Positions 14,964 to 31,000 of a DNA stretch of 64,000 nucleotides are shown here, one piece after another; the first letter of the stretch is position 1; every line of letters starts with the position of its first letter. The notes beneath the pieces were generated by a model. The model had not been told where the DNA came from. It was given only the letters and a program-made list of their open reading frames with translations, and ran no database searches. Source of the DNA: Megachile rotundata (lineage: Eukaryota; Arthropoda; Insecta; Hymenoptera; Megachilidae); contig NW_027473314.1 of assembly GCF_050947335.1 (NCBI RefSeq), positions 2,790,001 through 2,854,000 on the forward strand, given 5' to 3'. A program made the translations under genes and the position numbers.

Positions 14964-17315
14964 ATGAATCACAATCATACGATCACAATCATACAATCAC
15001 AATCATGCAATCACAATCATACAATCGCAATCATACAATCACAGTCATACAATTACTATCATACAATCACAATCACTCAATCGCAATCATACAATCACAA
15101 TCTCACAATCACGATCATACAATCACAATCTCATAATCACAATCACACAATCACGATCATACAATCACGATCATACAATCACAATCATACCATCACAGTC
15201 ATACAATTACAATCATACAATCACAATCATACAATCATAATCACAAAATCACAATCATACAATCACAATCATACAATCACAACCATACAATCACTATCAT
15301 ACATTCACAGTCATACAATCACAATCATACAATCACAGTCATACAATCACAATCATACAATCACAATCATACAATCACAATCATACAATCACAATCATAC
15401 AATCACAGTCATACAATCACAATCATACAATCACAGTCATACAATCACAATCATACAGTCACAATCATACAATCACAATCATACAATCACAATCATACAA
15501 TCACAATCATAGAATCACAATCATAGAATCACAATCATACAATCACAATCATACAATCACAATCATACAATCACAATCATAAAATCACAATCATACAATC
15601 ACAGTCATACAATCACAGTCATACAATCACAATCATACAGTCACAATCATACAATCACAATCATACAATCACAATCATACAATCACAATCATACAATCAC
15701 AATCATACAATCACAATCATAGAATCACAATCATACAATCACAATCATGCAATCACAATCATACAATCACAATCATACAATCACAATCATACAATCACAA
15801 TCATACAATCACAATCATACAATCACAATCATACAATCACAATCTCACAATCACAATCATACAATCACAATCATACAATCACAACCATACAATCACTATC
15901 ATACAATCACAGTCATACAATCACAATCATACAATCACAGTCATACAATCACAATCATACAATCACAATCATACAATCACAATCATACAATCACAGTCAT
16001 ACAATTACAATCATACAATCACAGTCATACAATCACAATCATACAGTCACAATCATACAATCACAATCATACAATCACAATCATACAATCACAATCATAC
16101 AATCACAATCATAGAATCACAATCATAGAATCACAATCATACAATCACAATCATACAATCACAATCATACAATCACAATCATACAATCACAATCATACAA
16201 TCACAATCATACAATCACAATCATACAATCACAATCATACAATTACTATCATACAATCACAATCACTCAATCGCAATCATACAATCACAATCTCACAATC
16301 ACGATCATACAATCACAATCTCATAATCACAATCACACAATCACAATCATACAATCACAATCATACAGTCATAATCATACAATCGCAATCATGCAATCAC
16401 AATCATACAATAACAATCATACGATCACAATCATACAATCACAATCATACAATCACAATCAAACAGTCAGAATCATACAATCACAATCATACAATCACGA
16501 TCATACAATCACGATCATACAATCACGATCATACAATCACAATCATACCATCACAGTCATACAATTACAATCATACAATCACAATCATACAATCATAATC
16601 ACAAAATCACAATCATACAATCACAATCATACAATCACAACCATACAATCACTATCATACAATCACAGTCATACAATCACAATCATACAATCACAGTCAG
16701 ACAATCACAATCATACAATCACAATCATACAATCACAATCATACAATCACAGTCATACAATCACAATCATACAATCACAGTCATACAATCACAATCATAC
16801 AGTCACAATCATACAATCACAATCATACAATCACAATCATACAATCAGAATCATAGAATCACAATCATAGAATCACAATCATACAATCACAACCATACAA
16901 TCACAATCATACAATCACAATCATAGAATCACAATCATACAATCACAATCATACAATCACAATCATACCATCACAATCTTACAATCACAATCATGCAATA
17001 ACAAACATACAATCACAATCATACAATCACAGTCATACAATCACAATCATACAATCACAATCATACAATCACAATCATATAATCACAATCATACAATCAC
17101 AATCATACAATCACAATCATACAATCACAATCATACAATCGCAATCAAAGAATCACAATCATACGATCACAATCATACAATCACAATCATACAATCACAA
17201 TCATACAATCAAAATCATACAATCACAATCATACAATCACAATCATACAATCACAATCATACAATCACAATCATACAATCACAATCATACAATCACAATC
17301 ATACAATCGCAATCA
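14964..17315 (+). repeat. D2 higher-order repeat, copy E (2,352 bp)
   Basis: The unit is 168 monomers long. It starts like copies A, B, D and F but lacks the first ACAATAACAATC block. The sequence passes from CACACAATCAC at about 15,143 directly into CACGATC monomers, keeping only two of the usual three. The later block at 16391 is intact. This is best read as an in-register deletion in an otherwise typical unit. Confidence 0.82.
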
Positions 17316-17765
17316 ATGAATCACAATCATACGATCACAATCATACAATCACAATCATGCAATCACAATCATACAATCGCAATCATACAATCACAGTCAT
17401 ACAATTACTATCATACAATCACAATCACTCAATCGCAATCATACAATCACAATCTCACAATCACGATCATACAATCACAATCTCATAATCACAATCACAC
17501 AATCACAATCATACAATCACAATCATACAGTCATAATCATACAATCGCAATCATGCAATCACAATCATACAATAACAATCATACGATCACAATCATACAA
17601 TCACAATCATACAATCACAATCAAACAGTCAGAATCATACAATCACAATCATACAATCACGATCATACAATCACGATCATACAATCACGATCATACAATC
17701 ACAATCATACCATCACAGTCATACAATTACAATCATACAATCACAATCATACAATCATAATCACA
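17316..17765 (+). repeat. D2 higher-order repeat, copy F (left part)
   Basis: This copy starts with the same CAATCAATGAATCAC marker and has an ACAATAACAATC block at 17553 with the usual CAAACAGTCAG, triple CACGATC and CATAATCAC. Regular structure is lost immediately afterwards, where the indel-rich patch begins. Confidence 0.8.
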
Positions 17766-18045
17766 AATCCCAACAATCACAATCATACAATCACAACCAT
17801 ACATACACTATCATACAATCACAGTCATACAATCACAATCAACAATCACAGTCATACAATCACAATCATACAATCACAATCATACAATCACAATCATACA
17901 ATCCACAAACATCACATCACCAACAAACAATCACAGTCATACAATCACAATCATACAATCACAGTCATACAATCACAATCATACAGTCACAATCATACAA
18001 CACAATCATACAATCACAATCAACAATCACATCATACCATCACAA
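17766..18045 (+). repeat. Indel-rich, out-of-register patch
   Basis: Within about 280 bp the 14-bp register breaks repeatedly. Examples are CACAAATCCCAACAATC near 17,763, ACATACACTATC near 17,802, CAATCAACAATC near 17,836 and 18,018, a scrambled stretch with CATCACCAACAAAC near 17,910-17,928, and CATACAACACAATC near 17,995. Across the window only about three other indels are visible. The underlying monomer pattern is still that of the region following CATAATCAC in other D2 units. It may be a poorly resolved consensus or assembly join, or genuinely decaying repeat at a domain border. Confidence 0.85.
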
Positions 18046-21000
18046 TCATACAATCACTATCATACAATCACAATCATACAATCACAATCATACAATCACA
18101 ATCATACAATCACAATCATACAATCACAATCATACAATCACAATTATACAATCACAATCATACAATCGCAATAAAAGAATCACAATCATACAATCACAAT
18201 CATACAATCACAATCATACAATCACAATCATACAATCACAATCATACAATCACAATCATACAATCACAATCATACAATCACAATCATACAATCACAATCT
18301 CACAATCACAATCATACAATCACAATCATACAATCATAATCATACAATCGCAATCATGCAATCACAATCATACAGAAACAATCATACAATCACTATCATA
18401 CAATCACAATCATACAATCACAATCATACCATCACAATCTTACAATCACAATCATGCAATCACAATCACACAATCACAATCATACAGTCACAATCATACA
18501 ATCACAATCATACAATCACAATCATACAATCATAATCATACAATCACAATCATACAGGGACAATCACACAATCACAATCATACAGTCACAATCATACAAT
18601 CACAATCATAGAATCACAATCATACAATCACAATCATACAATGACAATCATACAATCACAATCATATAATCACAATCATACAATCACAATCATACAATCA
18701 CAATCATACAATCACAATCATACAATCACAGTCATACAATTACAATCATACAATCACAATCATACAATCACAATCATACAATCACAATTATACAATCACA
18801 ATCTCACAATCACAGTCATACAGTCACAATCATAAAATCACAATCATAGAATCACAATCATACAATCACAATCATGCAATCACAATCATACAATCGCAAT
18901 CATACAATCACAATCATACAATCACAATCATACAATCACAATCATACAATCACAATCTCACAATCACGATCATACAATAACGATCATACAATCACAATCA
19001 TACAATCACAATCATACAATCGCAATCATACAATCACAAACATACAGAAACAATCATACAACCACTATCATACAATCACAATCATACAATCACAATCATA
19101 CAATCACAATTACACAATCACAATCATACAATCGCAATCATGCAATCACAATCATACAATAACAATCATACGATCACAATCATACAATCACAATCATACA
19201 ATCACAATCAAACAGTCAGAATCATACAATCACAATCATACAATCACGATCATACAATCACGATCATACAATCACGATCATACAATCACAATCATACCAT
19301 CACAAGTCATACAATTACAATCATACAATCACAATCATACAATCATAATCACAAAATCACAATCATACAATCACAATCATACAATCACAACCATCCAATC
19401 ACTATCATACAATCACAGTCATACAATCACAATCATACAATCACAGTCATACAATCACAATCATACAATCACAATCATACAATCACAATCATACAATCAC
19501 AATCATACAATCACAGTCATACAATCACAATCATACAATCACAGACATACAATCACAATCATACAGTCACAATCATACAATCACAATCAAACATCACAAT
19601 CATACAATCACAATCATACAATCACAATCATACAATCACAATCATACAATCACAATCATACAATCACAATCATACAATCACAATCATACAATCACAATCA
19701 TACAATCACAATCATACAATCACAATCATACAATCACAATCATACAATCACAATCATACAATCGCAATAAAAGAATCACAATCATACAATCACAATCATA
19801 CAATCACAATCATACAATCACAATCATACAATCACAATCATACAATCACAATCATACAATCACAATCATACAATCACAATCATACAATCACAATCATACA
19901 ATCACAATCTCACAATCACAATCATACAATCACAATCATACAATCATAATCATACAATCGCAATCATGCAATCACAATCATACAGAAACAATCATACAAT
20001 CACTATCATACAATCACAATCATACAATCACAATCATACCATCACAATCTTACAATCACAATCATGCAATCACAATCACACAATCACAATCATACAGTCA
20101 CAATCATACAATCACAATCATACGATCACAATCATACAATCACAATCATACAATCACAATCATACAATCGCAATCATACAATCACAATCATACAATTACT
20201 ATCATACAATCACAATCATTCAATCGCAATCATACAATCACAATCTCACAATCACGATCATACAATCACGATCATACAATCACAATCTCACAATCACAAT
20301 CACACAATCACAATCATACAATCACAATCATACAATCATAATCATACAATCGCAATCATGCAATCACAATCCTACAGAAACAATCATACAATCACTATCA
20401 TACAATCACAATCATACAATCACAATCATACCATCACAATCATACAATCACAATCATGCAATCACAATCATACAATCACAATCATACAATCACAATCATA
20501 CAATCACAATCAAACAATCACAATCATACAATCACAATCACACAATCGCAATCATAAAATCACAATCATACAATAACAATCATACCATCACAATCATACA
20601 ATCACAATCAGACAATCACAATCATACAATCGCAATAAAAGAATCACAATCATACAATCACAATCATACAATCACAATCATACAATCACAATCATACAAT
20701 CACAATCTCACAATCACAATCATACAGTCACAATCATACAATCACAATCATAGAATCACAATCATACAATCACAATCTCACAAGCACGATCATACAATAA
20801 CGATCATACAATCACAATCATACAATCACAATCATACAATCACAATCATAGAATCACAATCATACAATCACAATCATACAATCGCAATAAAAGAATCACA
20901 ATCATACAATCACAATCATACAATCACAATCATACAATCACAATCATACAATCACAATCATACAATCACAATCAGACAATCACAATCATACAATCACAAT

Positions 21001-21450
21001 CATACAATCACAATCATACAATCACAATCATACAATCACAATCATACAATCACAATCATACAATCACAATCATACAATCGCAATCGTACAATCGCAATCA
21101 TACAATCACAATCATACGATCACAATCATACAATCACAATCATACAATCACAATCATACAATCGCAATCATACAATCACAATCATACAATGACTATCATA
21201 CAATCACAATCATTCAATCGCAATCATATAATCACAATCTGACAATCACGATCATACAATCACGATCATACAATCACAATCTCACAATCACAATCACACA
21301 ATCACAATCATACAATCATAATCATACAATCGCAATCATGCAATCACAATCCTACAGAAACAATCATACAATCACTATCATACGATCACAATCATACAAT
21401 CACAATCATACAATCACAATCATACAATCACAATCAGACAATCACAATCA
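18046..21450 (+). repeat. Domain D3: mosaic of D2-type and D4-type blocks
   Basis: No single higher-order period fits here. The stretch around 18,070-18,490 is repeated at about 19,680-20,100, offset 1,610 bp (115 monomers). A D2-type ACAATAACAATC block starts at 19140. It carries a one-base insertion near 19,305 (CACAAGTCAT) and a compensating one-base deletion near 19,588 (AAACATCAC). A unique CAGGGACAATC monomer lies near 18,556. From about 20.1 kb the CCTACAGAAAC monomers typical of D4 and D5 appear. I read this as the transition between the left and central families. Confidence 0.7.
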
Positions 21451-24400
21451 TACAATCACAATCTTACAATCACAATCATACAATCACAATCATACAATCA
21501 CAATCATACAATCACAATCATACAATCACAATCATACAATCGCAATCGTACAATCGCAATCGTCCAATCACAATCATACGATCACAATCATACAATCACA
21601 ATCATACAATCACAATCATACAATCGCAATCATACAATCACAATCATACAATGACTATCATACAATCACAATCATTCAATCGCAATCATACAATCACAAT
21701 CTGACAATCACGATCATACAATCACGATCATACAATCACAATCTCACAATCACAATCACACAATCACAATCATACAATCACAATCATACAATCATAATTA
21801 TACAATCGCAATCATGCAATCACAATCCTACAGAAACAATCATACAATCACTATCATACAATCACAAGCATACAATCACAATCATACCATCACAATCATA
21901 CAATCACAATCATGCAATCACAATCATACAATCACAATCATACAATCACAATCATACAATCACAATCAAACAATCACAATCATACAATCACAATCATACA
22001 ATCGCAATCATAAAATCACAATCATACAATAACAATCATACCATCACAATCATACAATCACAATCAGACAATCACAATCATATAATCGCAATAAAAGAAT
22101 CACAATCATACAATCACAATCATACAATCACAATCATACAATCACAATCATACAATCACAATCTCACAATCACAATCATACAGTCACAATCATACAATCA
22201 CAATCATACAATCGCAATCATACAATCGCAATCATACAATCACAATCATACGATCACAATCATACAATCACAATCATACAATCACATTCATACAATCGCA
22301 ATCATACAATCACAATCATACAATTACTATCATACAATCACAATCATTCAATCGCAATCATACAATCACAATCTCACAATCACGATCATACATTCACGAT
22401 CATACAATCACAATCTCACAATCACAATCACACAATCACAATCATACAATCACAATCATACAATCATAATCATACAATCCCAATCATGCAATCACAATCC
22501 TACAGAAACAATCATACAATCACTATCATACAATCACAATCATACAATCACAATCATACCATCACAATCATACAATCACAATCATGCAATCACAATCATA
22601 CAATCACAATCATACAATCACAATCATACAATCACAATCAAACAATCACAATCATACAATCACAATCATACAATCGCAATCATAAAATCACAATCATACA
22701 ATAACAATCATACCATCACAATCATACAATCACAATCATACAATCGCAATAAAAGAATCACAATCATACAATCACAATCATACAATCACAATCATACAAT
22801 CACAATCATACAATCACAATCATACAATCACAATCATACAATCACAATCTCACAATCACAATCATACAGTCACAATCATACAATCACAATCATAGAATCA
22901 CAATCATACAATCACAATCTCACAATCACGATCATACAATAACGATCATACAATCACAATCATACAATCACAATCATACAATCACAATCATAGAATCACA
23001 ATCATACAATCACAATCATACAATCGCAATAAAAGAATCACAATCATACAATCACAATCATACAATCACAATCATACAATAACAATCATACCATCACAGT
23101 CATACAATCACAATCAGACAATCACAATCATACAATCGCAATAAAAGAATCACAATCATACAATCACAATCTCACAATCACAATCATACAGTCACAATCA
23201 TACAATCACAATCATAGAATCACAATCATACAATCACAATCTCACAATCACGATCATACAATAACGATCATACAATCACAATCATACAATCACAATCATA
23301 CAATCGCAATCATACAATCACAAACATACAGAAACAATCATGCAACCACCATCATACAATCACAATCATACAATCACAATCATACAATCACAATCATACA
23401 ATCACAATCATACAATCACAATGATACAATCACAATCATACAATCACAATCATACAATCACAATCATACCATCACAATCATACAATCACAATCATGCAAT
23501 CACAATCATACAATCACAATCATACAATCACAATCATACAATCACAATCAAACAATCACAATCGTACAATCACAATCATACAATCGCAATCATACAATCA
23601 CAATCAGACAATCACAATCATACAATCACAATCATACAATCACAATCATACAATCACAATCATACAATCACAATCATACAATCACAATCATACAATCACA
23701 ATCATACAATCGCAATCATACAATCACAATCATACAATTACTATCATACAATCACAATCATTCAATCGCAATCATACAATTACAATCTCACAATCACGAT
23801 CATACAATCACGATCATACAATCACAATCTCACAATCACAATCACACAATCACAATCATACAATCACAATCATACAATCATAATCATACAATCGCAATCA
23901 TGCAATCACAATCCTACAGAAACAATCATACAATCACTATCATACAATCACAATCATACAATCACAATCATACCATCACAATCATACAATCACAATCATG
24001 CAATCACAATCATACAATCACAATCATACAATCACAATCATACAATCACAATCATACAATCACAATCAAACAATCACAATCATACAATCACAATCATACA
24101 ATCGCAATCATAAAAGCACAATCATACAATAACAATCATACCATCACAATCATACAATCACAATCAGACAATCACAATCATACAATCGCAATAAAAGAAT
24201 CACAATCATACAATCACAATCATACAATCACAATACTACAATCACAATCATACAATCACAATCTCACAATCACGATCATACAATAACGATCATACAATCA
24301 CAATCATATAATCACAATCATACAATCGCAATCATACAATCACAAACATACAGAAACAATCATACAACCACTATCATACAATCACAATCATACAATCACA

Positions 24401-27400
24401 ATCATACAATCACAATCACACAATCACAATCATACAATCGCAATCATGCAATCACAATCATACAATCGCAATCATACAATCACAATCATACAATCACAAT
24501 CATACAATCACAATCATACAATCACAATCATACAATCACAATCTCACAATCACGATCATACAATAACGATCATACAATCACAATCATACAATCACAATCA
24601 TACAATCGCAATCATACAATCACAAACATACAGAAACAATCATACAACCACTATCATACAATCACAATCATACAATCACAATCATACAATCACAATCATA
24701 CAATCACAATCATACAATCACAATCATACAATCACAATCATACAATCACAATCATGCAGTCACAATCATGCAATCACAATCATACAATCACAATCATACA
24801 ATCACAATCATACAATCACAATCATACAATCACAATCATACAATCACAATCATACAATCACAATCATACAATCACAATCATACAATCACAATCATACAAT
24901 CACAATCAGACAATCACAATCATACAATCACAATCATACAATCACAATCATACAATCACAATCATACAATCACAATCATACAATCGCAATCATACAATCG
25001 CAATCATACAATCGCAATCATACAATCGCAATCAAAGAATCACAATCATACGATCACAATCATACAATCACAATCATACAATCACAATCATACAATCGCA
25101 ATCATACAATCACAATCATACAATTACTATCATACAATCACAATCATTCAATCGCAATCATACAATCACAATCTCACAATCACTATCATACAATCACGAT
25201 CATACAATCACAATCTCACAATCACAATCACACAATCACAATCATACAATCACAATCATACAATCATAATCATACAATCGCAATCATGCAATCACAATCC
25301 TACAGAAACAATCATACAATCACTATCATACAATCACAATCATACAATCACAATCATACCATCACAATCATACAATCACAATCATGCAATCACAATCATA
25401 CAATCACAATCATACAATCACAATCATACAATCACAATCAAACAATCACAATCATACAATCACAATCATACAATCGCAATCATAAAATCACAATCATACA
25501 ATAACAATCATACCATCACAATCATACAATCACAATCAGACAATCACAATCATACAATCGCAATCATACAATCACAATCATACCATCACAATCATACAAT
25601 CACAATCATGCAATCACAATCATACAATCACAATCATACAATCACAATCATACAATCACAATCAAACAATCACAATCGTACAATCACAATCATACAATCG
25701 CAATCATAAAATCACAATCATACAATCACAATCAGACAATCACAATCATACAATCACAATCATACAATCACAATCATACAATCACAATCATACAATCACA
25801 ATCATACAATCACAATCATACAATCGCAATCATACAATCACAATCATTCAATCGCAATCATACAATCACAATCTCACAATCACGATCATACAATCACGAT
25901 CATACAATCACAATCTCACAATCACAATCACACAATCACAATCATACAATCACAATCATACAATCATAATCATACAATCGCAATCATGCAATCACAATCC
26001 TACAGAAACAATCATACAATCACTATCATACAATCACAATCATACAATCACAATCATACCATCACAATCATACAATCACAATCATGCAATCACAATCATA
26101 CAATCACAATCATACAATCACAATCATACAATCACAATCAAACAATCACAATCATACAATCACAATCATACAATCGCAATCATAAAAGCACAATCATACA
26201 ATAACAATCATACCATCACAATCATACAATCACAATCAGACAATCACAATCATACAATCGCAATAAAAGAATCACAATCATACAATCACAATCATACAAT
26301 CACAATACTACAATCACAATCATACAATCACAATCTCACAATCACGATCATACAATAACGATCATACAATCACAATCATACAATCACAATCATACAATCA
26401 CAATCATACAATCACAATCAGACAATCACAATCATACAATCACAATCATACAATCACAATCATACAATCACAATCATACAATCGCAATCATACAATCGCA
26501 ATCATACAATCGCAATCATACAATCGCAATCATACAATCGCAATCATACAATCGCAATCAAAGAATCACAATCATACGATCACAATCATACAATCACAAT
26601 CATACAATCACAATCATACAATCGCAATCATACAATCACAATCATACAATTACTATCATACAATCACAATCATTCAATCGCAATCATACAATCACAATCT
26701 CACAATCACTATCATACAATCACGATCATACAATCACAATCTCACAATCACAATCACACAATCACAATCATACAATCACAATCATACAATCATAATCATA
26801 CAATCGCAATCATGCAATCACAATCCTACAGAAACAATCATACAATCACTATCATACAATCACAATCATACAATCACAATCATACCATCACAATCATACA
26901 ATCACAATCATGCAATCACAATCATACAATCACAATCATACAATCACAATCATACAATCACAATCAAACAATCACAATCATACAATCACAATCATACAAT
27001 CGCAATCATAAAATCACAATCATACAATAACAATCATACCATCACAATCATACAATCACAATCAGACAATCACAATCATACAATCGCAATAAAAGAATCA
27101 CAATCATACAATCACAATCATACAATCACAATCATACAATCACAATCATACAATCACAATCATACAATCACAATCTCACAATCACAATCATACAGTCACA
27201 ATCATACAATCACAATCATAGAATCACAATCATACAATCACAATCTCACAATCACGATCATACAATAACGACCATACAATCGCAATCATACAATCACAAT
27301 CATACAATTACTATCATACAATCACAATCATACAATCACAATCATACAATCACAATCATACAATCACAATCAAACAATCACAATCATACAATCACAATCA

Positions 27401-28030
27401 TACAATCACAATCATACAATCACAATCAAACAATCACAATCATACAATCACAATCATACAATCGCAATCATAAAATCACAATCATACAATAACAATCATA
27501 CCATCACAATCATACAATCACAATCAGACAATCACAATCATACAATCGCAATAAAAGAATCACAATCATACAATCACAATCATACAATCACAATCATACA
27601 ATCACAATCATACAATCACAATCATACAATCACAATCTCACAATCACAATCATACAGTCACAATCATACAATCACAATCATAGAATCACAATCATACAAT
27701 CACAATCTCACAATCACGATCATACAATAACGATCATGCAATCACAATCATACAATCACAATCATACGATCGCAATCATACAATCACAAACATACAGAAA
27801 CAATCATGCAACCACCATCATACAATCACAATCATACAATCACAATCATTCAATCACAATCATACAATCACAATCATACAATCACAATCATACAATCACA
27901 ATCATACAATCGCAATAAAAGAATCACAATCATACAATCACAATCATACAATCACAATCATACAATCACAATCATACAATCACAATCATACAATCACAAT
28001 CATACAATCACAATCATACAATCACAACCA
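21451..28030 (+). repeat. D4 higher-order repeat, copy I (about 6,580 bp)
   Basis: Markers at 21814, 22486, 23340 and 23494 recur exactly 6,580 bp (470 monomers) later. Markers at 24768 and 25986 recur at 6,300 bp, and those at 26812, 27736 and 27806 at 6,314 bp. Typical contents are CCTACAGAAAC monomers, CAATAAAAGAATC variants, CATGCAACCACC and CTCACAATCACGATC. The left border is fuzzy, because a 476-bp sub-duplication (21338 and 21814) sits across it. Relative to copy II it holds 20 extra monomers at about 24.03-24.31 kb and one fewer near 26.4 kb. Confidence 0.85.
26476..26567 (+). repeat. Run of six consecutive CpG-bearing monomers (copy I)
   Basis: Six successive monomers carry CAATCGC instead of CAATCAC, immediately before CAATCAAAGAATC. 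The equivalent run at about 24,982-25,033 has four. This is a local expansion of one variant monomer. The consensus monomer has no CpG, so this is one of the densest CpG spots in the window. Confidence 0.85.
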
Positions 28031-31000
28031 GACAATCACAATCATACAATCACAATCATACAATCACAATCATACAATCACAATCATACAATCACAATCA
28101 TACAATCACAATCATACAATCGCAATCGTACAATCGCAATCATACAATCACAATCATACGATCACAATCATACGATCACAATCATACAATCACAATCATA
28201 CAATCGCAATCATACAATCACAATCATACAATGACTATCATACAATCACAATCATTCAATCGCAATCATACAATCACAATCTGACAATCACGATCATACA
28301 ATCACGATCATACAATCACAATCTCACAATCACAATCACACAATCACAATCATACAATCACAATCATACAATCATAATCATACAATCGCAATCATGCAAT
28401 CACAATCCTACAGAAACAATCATACAATCACTATCATACAATCACAAGCATACAATCACAATCATACCATCACAATCATACAATCACAATCATGCAATCA
28501 CAATCATACAATCACAATCATACAATCACAATCATACAATCACAATCAAACAATCACAATCATACAATCACAATCATACAATCGCAATCATAAAATCACA
28601 ATCATACAATAACAATCATACCATCACAATCATACAATCACAATCAGACAATCACAATCATATAATCGCAATAAAAGAATCACAATCATACAATCACAAT
28701 CATACAATCACAATCATACAATCACAATCATACAATCACAATCTCACAATCACAATCATACAGTCACAATCATACAATCACAATCATACAATCGCAATCA
28801 TACAATCGCAATCATACAATCACAATCATACGATCACAATCATACAATCACAATCATACAATCACATTCATACAATCGCAATCATACAATCACAATCATA
28901 CAATTACTATCATACAATCACAATCATTCAATCGCAATCATACAATCACAATCTCACAATCACGATCATACATTCACGATCATACAATCACAATCTCACA
29001 ATCACAATCACACAATCACAATCATACAATCACAATCATACAATCATAATCATACAATCCCAATCATGCAATCACAATCCTACAGAAACAATCATACAAT
29101 CACTATCATACAATCACAATCATACAATCACAATCATACCATCACAATCATACAATCACAATCATGCAATCACAATCATACAATCACAATCATACAATCA
29201 CAATCATACAATCACAATCAAACAATCACAATCATACAATCACAATCATACAATCGCAATCATAAAATCACAATCATACAATAACAATCATACCATCACA
29301 ATCATACAATCACAATCATACAATCGCAATAAAAGAATCACAATCATACAATCACAATCATACAATCACAATCATACAATCACAATCATACAATCACAAT
29401 CATACAATCACAATCATACAATCACAATCTCACAATCACAATCATACAGTCACAATCATACAATCACAATCATAGAATCACAATCATACAATCACAATCT
29501 CACAATCACGATCATACAATAACGATCATACAATCACAATCATACAATCACAATCATACAATCACAATCATAGAATCACAATCATACAATCACAATCATA
29601 CAATCGCAATAAAAGAATCACAATCATACAATCACAATCATACAATCACAATCATACAATAACAATCATACCATCACAATCATACAATCACAATCAGACA
29701 ATCACAATCATACAATCGCAATAAAAGAATCACAATCATACAATCACAATCTCACAATCACAATCATACAGTCACAATCATACAATCACAATCATAGAAT
29801 CACAATCATACAATCACAATCTCACAATCACGATCATACAATAACGATCATACAATCACAATCATACAATCACAATCATACAATCGCAATCATACAATCA
29901 CAAACATACAGAAACAATCATGCAACCACCATCATACAATCACAATCATACAATCACAATCATACAATCACAATCATACAATCACAATCATACAATCACA
30001 ATGATACAATCACAATCATACAATCACAATCATACAATCACAATCATACCATCACAATCATACAATCACAATCATGCAATCACAATCATACAATCACAAT
30101 CATACAATCACAATCATACAATCACAATCAAACAATCACAATCGTACAATCACAATCATACAATCGCAATCATACAATCACAATCAGACAATCACAATCA
30201 TACAATCACAATCATACAATCACAATCATACAATCACAATCATACAATCACAATCATACAATCACAATCATACAATCACAATCATACAATCGCAATCATA
30301 CAATCACAATCATACAATTACTATCATACAATCACAATCATTCAATCGCAATCATACAATTACAATCTCACAATCACGATCATACAATCACAATCATACA
30401 ATCACAATCTCACAATCACAATCACACAATCACAATCATACAATCACAATCATACAATCATAATCATACAATCGCAATCATGCAATCACAATCCTACAGA
30501 AACAATCATACAATCACTATCATACAATCACAATCATACAATCACAATCATACCATCACAATCATACAATCACAATCATGCAATCACAATCATACAATCA
30601 CAATCATATAATCACAATCATACAATCGCAATCATACAATCACAAACATACAGAAACAATCATACAACCACTATCATACAATCACAATCATACAATCACA
30701 ATCATACAATCACAATCACACAATCACAATCATACAATCGCAATCATGCAATCACAATCATACAATCGCAATCATACAATCACAATCATACAATCACAAT
30801 CATACAATCACAATCATACAATCACAATCATACAATCACAATCTCACAATCACGATCATACAATAACGATCATACAATCACAATCATACAATCACAATCA
30901 TACAATCGCAATCATACAATCACAAACATACAGAAACAATCATACAACCACTATCATACAATCACAATCATACAATCACAATCATACAATCACAATCATA

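Noticed and set aside
17766..18045. Transposon or unique-sequence insertion
   Set aside because: All the words in this patch can be derived from the monomer by small indels. No terminal repeats, target duplication or foreign sequence is visible.
27767..27772. CGATCG (PvuI) site as a functional element
   Set aside because: It arises by chance when a TACGATC variant meets a TCGC variant. It recurs near 34081, 36377, 44315 and 51833 only because the surrounding unit was duplicated. It is useful as a map marker only.
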